Source of the DNA: Rhypophila decipiens
Taxonomy: Eukaryota > Ascomycota > Sordariomycetes > Sordariales > Naviculisporaceae
Direction of reading: 5' to 3'
Assembly (NCBI GenBank): GCA_033297075.1
Contig: MU858126.1
Span: 62,001 to 126,000 of the forward strand
DNA length: 64,000 nt
A program made the translations under genes and the position numbers. Each line of letters opens with the position of its first letter. The stretch's first letter is position 1. Of the stretch, positions 55,923-64,000 are shown in pieces. Under the pieces are notes generated by a model, which had not been told where the DNA came from, searched no databases, and saw nothing but the letters and a program-made list of their open reading frames with translations.

Positions 55923-57669
55923 GATGGCCCTATTTGGAGGTGATAGCAGCCATTGGCGGCATAACCTTAAAGTGCCATATTGAAAATGGCGTTTTGGTCA
56001 GGGAGAAAATGCAACAGTCAGTTTGCAGCCTTGACATAAACCTTGAGTGGGACGAAGTACGGAGTAGAATTTGGTCCTCCCTGGCCCAGTTCTTGGAGAC
56101 TTGGTTCCGCTCTGGCGTCACGCGTCAATTGGTGTTGCTTCCCGTGTTGGGAAGACGCGAAACGGCCCGCGTCGTCTGCCCGCGCCTGGTGGGGCACTTT
56201 CTGGGGCTGCTTAAGAGTGCCACGGGCACAGATCAGCCACCCCCACAGTGATGTTGCTGACTTGCTGGAATCTTGATGGAAAACGGCTTTACTGGTACTT
56301 GGCGGCTGGCGCATTTGCGGGGAAACAGCGTAAAGTCCAGCAAAAACAATTGTCTTCAAATTGAGGTTTGCGGTTCTTCGCTGATCCACAACTGAAGCAG
56401 GCAATAGGGGAATTATGGGAAACTCCATTTCTGATATCCATCTACGATTAGCTTGAGAGAGAGGGGAAAGAGGCGAGGCTTAACTTTGTGACAGCTTCAC
56501 CGAGTAAATAGGAACGTTATCAACTCGTCTTGCTGTTTTTCTGTGCTGCGAGCCCAGGGGGTAAACGTAGATATGAGGAGATGACCAGTCTCCCAGTGCC
56601 ATATGGCATTCTCACAACGAAATGGGATAGAAACATGTCTTTTCACTCCTTGATCCAAGTTCCGTCAAATAAACGGTTTGTTCCATTTGCCCATCCAGGC
56701 CTTGTGGGGAAGTCATCTCGATTGAGGAGTTGAATTTAGGTGTGATACCCGTCGTTGTGGGTCAATTTCCATGATACAGAACTGAGTCCGATCTTTCTGC
56801 CGATTTACAACCAGCGTCCCGATCTAGACTCCGCGGCACACGTTTGACAGGGTTCTCTCCCATGCTTAGTATGTACCACTCATTCGAAATCTCCAGAACC
56901 CAACGAAGAAGCAGATGGCTAAATTGCGGGTGTGCTGGTGATTGGAAATCAGCTTGATACACGAGCTGCAGGTAATGGCAAAGCTTCAAACTGGAAGTTG
57001 TGACCTGGGCGGGAAGAGCTCCTTTAGTGCACAACCAGAACGTGGAAAGCCAGCAAACAAAGGGCAGATACCGGACAAATCCCAAGAATCTCAGGTGCAC
57101 AAAGAATAAGAGGGTCTGTTCAGTTTTCTCTCACAACAAGGTGTTGTCCTCCGTCAAGCCAGTCTCGGTGTCGCCCGGGAGCTTTGTACAGATATCGATC
57201 GGTTCTCGGGTCAGTGTTCCACTGGGCTTGGCACCTTTCCACGGGCCACGGCCAGGCGAGACCCAGCTTCTGCCAGCACACTAGCGGGTCCACCACAAGT
57301 TCGTACGGAGCAGTGCAAGCAGCATCTCCGGGCCGGACAGTCTTTTGGTTTCCATCACATCAGGAACCAGACATTGACAATCGGCACGAACAGCACCACA
57401 GACTATGTCCACGACGCGAATGACGACTCAATTCTTTTTCGACTGCCTGGTACTCAACACCAAACACATTCAGCTTTAGTTACGGAGAACAGTACCTCAT
57501 GGATGTATCGAAATATTCTGGCAGCTTTATCTCCCAGCCAAGAAATGCTGGTTCTTTGGTAGAAATTTATACGACCATCAAGCGGAATACCAGCCCTCTC
57601 GTCCACCACCTTCACCACTAGTTACTCTCCCTGGTCCGAGTGAAGGACTGGCCGCCTCGAAACAGAAAC
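55923..57669. other. Divergent promoter region SLD3 / SSK2
   Basis: 1.75 kb; contains TACGGAGTA at 56058-56066, 136 bp upstream of the SLD3 start. Open frames of 90-136 codons have no recognisable relatives. 57.4-57.67 kb is probably the SSK2 leader. Confidence 0.5.
56058..56066 (+). promoter_or_regulatory. TACGGAGTA motif (SLD3 upstream)
   Basis: Exact 9-mer, 136 bp upstream of the SLD3 ATG. Function unknown. Confidence 0.35.
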
Positions 57670-60600
57670 ATGTCGACCGAGGTCTCCCCTCGCGCCGTGC
57701 GCTTCTCCCAAAGCGACGATGACCAGCCGCCACCCACCCGTGCCGAGAAGCTTCTCAAGAATGGGCTCAGGCCATTAGCGGTGACTAATGACTCTGAGAA
57801 TTCAGCCTCATCTTCGGGCGATTCCCACGACGACCCGCACTCCCTAGAACAACAAGACGAAGTATCCTCGCTACCACGGTATGTCGAAACGGCGACGCAC
57901 GCAGGTTCAACTCCCTCGTTGGTGACTTCGATATCGAACGGTTCTACGAGAACTCCAAGGGGCCCCGCGGACTCGCCGACATTCTCCAACGGAAGTGCTA
58001 CAAGACCGACGCGACCGACGGGTCCTGCGCGGACACCATCCAACACATACCAACCGTATGCCGCGCGAAGGCCTGGTCCGGCCGGGACTGGTTCGTTTGC
58101 TGGCGGCAATGGGCCCCATGCTCGGGACGGTTCAAGACCCAGGCCGGTAGGAACTTCTACTTTCCGCGCGCAAGAACGAGAATATGTACGGAGACTGCGT
58201 CAACAGGATTACAATAGCGACTACTTCGACACATATGCGTCAGGGGAACAGTATGACTCGGATTCCGAAGGCGAAACCCCATCCTCCGAAAGCCCGTTCG
58301 ACAGCTACGAAGATGCCCACATCATGTTTGTCAACAATGAAGAGATACAGATATCTGAAGATGACCTGAAAGACGTGCGGAATCGCGAGAGGCTTGAGTG
58401 GCATGGCATGTTGTCGGCTGTACTTACCGGCGACGTTGTCCGGCAAGAGAAAAAACGGCTGATCGGGTCGGCAGATGAGGACCTGGGAAAGACAACACAA
58501 AAGGCAGAAATATGGCTTGGGATTCGCGCGCGCATATGCGGACGACATCTGCCCGTTCAGAGGAGAATGATCGAGGACGCCCGCACGGCTTTGGACCGTT
58601 CGGTAAACGAAGTCATCAACTTTTCGATCGCGGGCGAAAGTGAGGCTGGTAAGCCACCGACGGAGCAGGTCCGTGACGTGGTGGCCAAAATTGAAAAGAT
58701 CGAGAGCCTCTACCCATCAAGTACCGGCCTTGTCGCTGCCATGAAGCCTAATATCTATGCTGCTTATCAGGAGACCTGTGATGCTGTCATCTCCTGGTAC
58801 AATGTCAACGAGATGATAAATACCGAGCTATCCATCTTGAAGAAGTGGGTCGGAAACGATGACCTCGACTTTCAGCGGACCAAAGAGAAGTCTCCTAGTG
58901 GAAACGGCCTGAGCGATGAGACGTCTTTTTTGGATCGGCTGATGAAAGAAGAAGGCCTGAAATCTCTGCACGAGGATTCGGGAAACGACGGCAAAAACCT
59001 GCGAAAAAGGAGTATGTTGGATGGGATATCCCAGGTCATCACCAAGGCCAAGGACACCCTCATCGAAAATGCCGAGGGGTTCCAGAAGAGGCATCTTCCT
59101 CCTTACATCGAGGAGCTGCTCACCTTGATCAGCTTCCCGTCCCGACTGATTGAGGAGATTATCAAAGTACGGCTTGCTTACTCCAAAAAGATGAAGGACT
59201 CGGCGCAGCAAAACCCAATGATGCAAGATCAGATGATCTCCCAGTTCCAGATATTGCTAAAGCTGGCCATCAAGATCAAGGCTGAATACATGACAATCGC
59301 CCAGCCAGAGGCGGGCTGGGAGCTGCCACCATGCATTGATGAAGATTTTGACCGCGTCATTCTTGACGCCCTAAAGTACTATTTCAAGATGCTGAACTGG
59401 AAACTCAGCGGTAACAAGAACACATTCAAGGAAGCAGAATTGCTGTTCCAAGAGTGGGGATTCGGAAACGAAGTAGGAAGCCATCTGACGCATGGAGACA
59501 TCGAGGTTGCGGAGCAGTTCAGTTCACTTACCTACAAGGCATGGAACCGGCTGAGCCAAACATTTGAGAAGGAGCTCCAACGAAGGCCCAAGGAAAGCGT
59601 GTCGGAAATGACAAAGCGATACAAACAGATCCTGGACTCTGTGCGAGTACGTCAGCGGATGCTCCAGCGCTTCTCCAGAATGCTTAGTGAGAACTACGAG
59701 AACGCTTGCGACTTCACCATCGCCTTCGGTCCCGATAAGGTCCAGGAGCTATACGACCGGCTAGTAGAAAGTGGCCATTTCCAAGTTCAGACTGGCAGTC
59801 CCGACCATACGGGAATCCTGATAGTCGCTTCTCCTTCCCTCCACGGGCGGCGCGAGGAGATCCAGCTCCTCATGAACACGTTTTCATATGAGACAACCAT
59901 CGAGGATCCCTCTGATCCCTACGTCCTGCTCATCAAAGCCGAAGACGCGCCACACTGGTTTGGGCCGAAACTCAGCTTATCGGTGCGCGAGCAGCCTTTG
60001 GATATCAAGTTGGGCCACATGCGGCTTATTGCAGGCGGCTCTCAGGCGCGGCTAGTGAACGCGAGGAGAGCCTTCTTGGACACTATCAACATGAAAATCG
60101 ACGTGGTTGTGGAACAGAGGTCCAACCTTCCCAAGGTCAACTTTAGACTGATGGAAATCCGCAGGGTGGCCTTCAAGCTGTCAAATGCATTCATGGACAG
60201 CGTGGAAACAATCCGCAAGGAGACCAAGGGACTCAACTGTCAGGAGCTGATCCAAACATGCTTCATCTTTGCAACCGAGTTCGGCCAGCGCTCACTTTTA
60301 TACATGGACAACAATCGGCGGTCAATGAACAATCTCAAGCTGACAAAACTCGCCCTGGACTGGGTGAGCTTTATCTGCGACGACTGCATCTCATCAGATC
60401 GGAAAACCTTCCGCTGGGCGGTCCTAGCCCTGGAGTTCGCCATGGGCATGACTCGTGGGAGGCATATCCTAGAGCTCGGAGACGATGAATATGCCAAGTT
60501 GCGGGCCAAGGTTGCAGGCTGCATGGCTCTCCTGATCTCGCATTTTGATATCATGGGTGCCAGGTCGAGTGTCGCCGCCCAAGCGGAGAAACAGCGAATG

Positions 60601-61878
60601 GAGGCCCTGATGAGGCTCAACAAAGGCCAGATCATGGACGATGAGGAGGCGGCCAGGTATATTCAGGATCATCGTCTCGAGGAACTTGCCAAGGTTGATG
60701 AATATAGAAAGGAGATATTGGTTGAACGGTCGGCTATGGGCAGAGTTCTGGAAGCCTCAAACGAGGTAGATAGGTCCCTCGCCTGGCTCTCATCTACGGC
60801 GACCAGCTTCAGCATGAGATGGCAGCAGGGCCACTTTGTGGGTGGAGGCACCTTTGGCAATGTCTATGCCGCCATGAATCTCGACACGGGTCAGCTCATG
60901 GCTGTCAAGGAAATCCGGCTGCAGGATCCCAAGCTGATTCCCAGCATCGCGGGTCAAATTAGAGACGAGATGCGCGTCTTGGAATCAGTCGATCACCCCA
61001 ATGTCGTCTCGTACTATGGCATCGAAGTCCATCGGGACAGAGTGTACATGTTTATGGAGTTTTGTTCTGGCGGGTCGCTGGCCAATCTGTTGGAGCATGG
61101 GCGTATTGAGGACGAGCAGGTGATAATGGTATACGCGCTACAGCTCCTCGAAGGTCTGGCTTATCTGCATGAGCTGAGGATTGCCCATCGCGATATCAAG
61201 CCCGAAAGTGAGTTCATGTCATGTTGTTTTGTTTGGTTCATGAGAACATGCTGACCAGCCTGCAAAATAGATATCCTCCTCGACCACAACGGAATTATCA
61301 AATACGTCGACTTTGGCGCTGCCAAGCTGATTGCCCGACAAGGCCGCACGCTCGTGCAAGACCTGACCAGCACCAAGCCGAACAAATCCATGACGGGCAC
61401 GCCCATGTACATGTCACCAGAGGTCATCAAGGGTGAGAAGCCCGACCACTTTGGTGCTGTAGACATTTGGTCCCTGGGCTGTGTGATACTCGAGATGGCG
61501 ACGGGTCGAAGGCCCTGGGCCAACCTGGACAACGAATGGGCCATCATGTACAACATCGCCCAGGGCAACCCGCCCCAGCTCCCCTCGGCCGATCAGCTGA
61601 GCGTTACCGGCGTGGACTTCCTCAAGAGATGTTTTGACAGGGACTCGAAGAAGAGGGCGACGGCCGTGGAGCTGTTGCAGCACGAGTGGATCATGACGAT
61701 ACGAAACCGGGTCGTCGAGCCGACTGTTGGCACGCCTAGTAGCGATGCCAGCTCGAGCGCGCAGAACACGCCCAACCCGGGGAGCATATCCAGTCGAGGG
61801 AGCACTGGAGGGGGCGGCGCTGGGTTGGGGGTTGTCGGTGGAGGATGGGGACCCGGTCCGGATGGGATATACTACTGA
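57670..61878 (+). CDS. SSK2: MAP kinase kinase kinase of the HOG osmostress pathway (Ssk2/Ssk22/OS-4 type)
   Basis: MAPKKK that phosphorylates Pbs2-type MAPKK after release by the Ssk1 response regulator in osmotic, oxidative and fungicide stress. Exons 57670-61207 and 61271-61878 (1381 aa). ATG 57670 (MSTEVSPRAV) is preferred; an in-frame ATG at 57640 would add ten residues. Residues 1-220 are disordered. About 240-1040 form the long conserved regulatory region of this family (for example LPPYIEELLTLISFPSRLIEEI, AWNRLSQTFEKELQRRPKE, GARSSVAAQAEKQRMEALMRLNKGQIMDDEEAARYI). The kinase spans about 1050-1330: GGGTFGNVY from 1058, Lys1080 in MAVKEIRL, HRDIKPEN with Asp1175, DFG Asp1193, GTPMYMSPEV and DIWSLGCVILEMATGRRPW. 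The intron splits the codon of the catalytic-loop Asn1180. The C-terminal tail is Ser/Gly-rich. Confidence 0.94.
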
Positions 61879-64000
61879 CTGTTTTTTTGAGGGGGGGGGG
61901 GGGGGGTGGAGGGGCGCTTGTTCACGAATTACACATCCCAGCCAGGCAGGCTTATTTATCTAGGACACGCAAGTACATACACGATAGCATTGCGTGCGTT
62001 GCATCCTTTTTTTTTCTATTTTCCTTCACTTCCGTTCCCATAGGGCCGATTTCTATATCTCGAACGGGTGGCTCTGGCCCCCCTGGTTTTCTTTGTGAGC
62101 TGTCCAGTTTGCGCTGATTTTATTTTTCATCGGATATCCATGGGCAGATCGTTTTGCTGGTTGACTTGGTGCAGGAGGGAGAGCGTGGTTTAATATTTGC
62201 CTACAGTCCAATATGGCCAGAATGATTCATTGCTGCCTCTGGGTAGGTAGTCTTGTTCTACTACGGACAAATGGGTGTTCAATAAATACCAACTTTTATT
62301 TAATGATTACTTCGACGCGTTTCGCAGTTGGAAAAAATGCAAGATCAGCTGCAATAGTACATATGATTTCATGTTCCAGATGGTGAGTTCCGGGAATAGG
62401 TAGCTGTCCGTCCTGGTTAGAAGTGACAATGTTCTATTCCAACGGGTTCGGAAGCAGGTCACTTACTGACCTTGCACTTGAGCGCTCTCGGGTCCAGAGT
62501 GTTGCCGTCGTCAGATGCGTTCCAAGATGACGGTACTAGTTAACAGGCCGAGGTCGGTACCATGTTCATATTTACTTATGCCTTTTGTGCCAATAGTCTT
62601 CTTATGTTATGGGGTTTTGCTTTACTGATCGACGTACACTTATCCACCGGTTACCAAATCACCACACCGCTGGTAATGTGTAAGGAGATTCCCGTCGGGA
62701 TGGCCCGTCTTTGTTCAAGGTTCATCTGTAGTGTAGGAATGTACCAGTGGATACCCGTACATAGGGGTACACGGTGAAGCGAGGTGAAGCGAGGTGGCAA
62801 AGGAATGAGATAAAAAAAGCTTGAAACGACTACATTGTATACATGGTACGTATGCAGTACCAGGTGTACGTACGGTGTACATATTCGGTCAGTAATGAAT
62901 CTTTAGGTCGTCTATATACGGATAGAGAGGAAGGATAGGTAGGTAGGTGCCCTTCCTATACACTAGGTATGTATGCTGCATCGGAGATATGTGTAATGTG
63001 CGGTCAACTAGACTGCGCCGAGATGTGGTGTGCCTTGCTTGGACGATGTATGTACCACCCGCTGTGAGCAAGTCCGGCTCAGCATGGGAAAGGGGGACTA
63101 GACGTAAGTATCTGACAGTTGTATGCTGTGGCGAGCAATACATGCCCAGCCAGCTACGGAGAATATAAGGAATACGTATGTGTGGTGCAAATAAGAAAGT
63201 GACTACTATCAGGAAACGGCAAGTCGGGAAACATGGATATATATGAAGAACCCTCCATCTTTATTATTGATCCCAGTCAACATCCAATCCATTAAGCCGG
63301 AACCGAGAATCATACCCAAGTGACTGTGTAGAGGTGGGCCGGCCTACATGTATTTACCCGGGGCACGGCGTTGATACCCAGCATACACTACATACAGATC
63401 CAGATCTGCGGTACCGGGTTTCAATAGTGTGGTGATCACTTACTCCGAGAAGCACTTCATGTTCGGACTCGGAGGTTATGCAAAATGCAAAGGTTGAACA
63501 TGACATATATGTTGTGTTACGGACCTACTACCATGAGGCTTACCGCATGAGTTACATGAGATGTACATATCAAACATAACAGCCAAGGAAATAAAGATGG
63601 GTGGGTGGGCAGGCAATATAAAACCAAACGGTAATATCACCAAGACAAGCAAGTAGTAAGTAGGTAATAGTAGTTTATTGCTCCTCCTTATATTCAATTC
63701 CGTATGTTGTTGTTGTTATGTCCAGAAACCCAATTCATGTCTTTCGTGTACCCGACGTATATATAAGTGTAACATGGTATGCTCCTATCCAGTCCAGTCC
63801 AGCCAACCAAGCAGCAGTCCCCCCCCCCCTCAATCCACAACACCAACCTGCCTGCCATCCCAGGTTAACTCCGACGAACCATTCAGTTCTTGTCCCTATT
63901 AGATTCCAACCGAGACAGTTAGGGCGCCTCAGAAAGCATTTGAACCCCTGGAAAGAAAAATAATGAGCATGCTTGGTCCGCCTTGCTCATATCGCACCCA
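61879..64000. other. 2.1-kb gene-free right end
   Basis: After the SSK2 stop comes a G16 tract (61891-61906). The rest is AT-rich with many GTAC/TACGTA-type short palindromes (62840-62890), a 10-bp direct repeat GGTGAAGCGA (62773-62792), and an AGTCC-rich stretch followed by a C11 run near 63809-63819. No gene, tRNA or mobile element recognised. Confidence 0.5.
61891..61906. repeat. G16 homopolymer
   Basis: Sixteen consecutive G residues on the sense strand, 13 bp after the SSK2 stop codon, so within its 3' UTR. Long enough to allow G-quadruplex formation and prone to length change and sequencing error. Confidence 0.85.

Overview
The window is chromosomal DNA of a filamentous ascomycete (Pezizomycotina, most likely a Sordariomycete). 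Evidence: GT-AG introns of about 50-120 nt with TGCTAAC-like branch points; a dense set of conserved eukaryotic housekeeping genes; fungal-specific families (Mnn10 mannosyltransferase, Trs65, Sld3, an Ssk2-type MAPKKK); and a Gln tRNA with an intron in its anticodon loop. I read fourteen protein genes and one tRNA gene. I spliced the multi-exon genes by hand, and every exon join keeps the reading frame and known family motifs intact.

Layout. 0-7.6 kb: proteasome beta-5 PRE2 (+); the mitochondrial tRNA-threonylcarbamoyladenosine enzyme QRI7 (-); a large single-pass membrane protein of unknown function (-). 7.6-14 kb: gene-poor, holding tRNA-Gln(UUG), a short tandem repeat and a few unassigned coding-like patches. 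14-21 kb: MNN10-type alpha-1,6-mannosyltransferase (+), a secreted GH16 glucanase (+) and a coiled-coil protein of unknown function (-). 21.2-24.9 kb: no gene recognised; diverged direct repeats and a hairpin-rich block. 24.9-30.2 kb: a DUF3500 protein (+) convergent with Mediator tail subunit MED16 (-). 32-41 kb: an HST3/HST4-type sirtuin (+) convergent with the chromatin remodeller CHD1 (-). 43.5-50 kb: the ribosome-recycling ABC protein RLI1 (+) convergent with the U1 snRNP splicing factor PRP40 (-). 50.4-56 kb: TRAPPII subunit TRS65 (+) convergent with the replication initiation factor SLD3 (-). 57.7-61.9 kb: an SSK2-type MAPKKK (+), followed by about 2 kb with no gene.

The genes are not an operon or a biosynthetic cluster. 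They form divergent and convergent pairs with promoters of 0.7-3.7 kb and 3' spacers of 0.3-2 kb. Loosely, the middle of the window is rich in chromatin, transcription and replication factors (MED16, sirtuin, CHD1, PRP40, SLD3), while the rest covers protein turnover, tRNA modification, glycosylation and wall metabolism, trafficking and osmostress signalling.

I found no convincing new multi-gene system. The observations most worth a second look are: 12-nt and 6-nt phase-0 microexons in RLI1 inside its iron-sulphur domain; hairpins with an apparent compensatory base-pair change in the 23.6 kb repeat block; a 9-bp palindrome-like motif (TACGGAGTA) seen five times, only in intergenic DNA; and a C-to-G/T switch in wobble bases near the 3' end of several genes.
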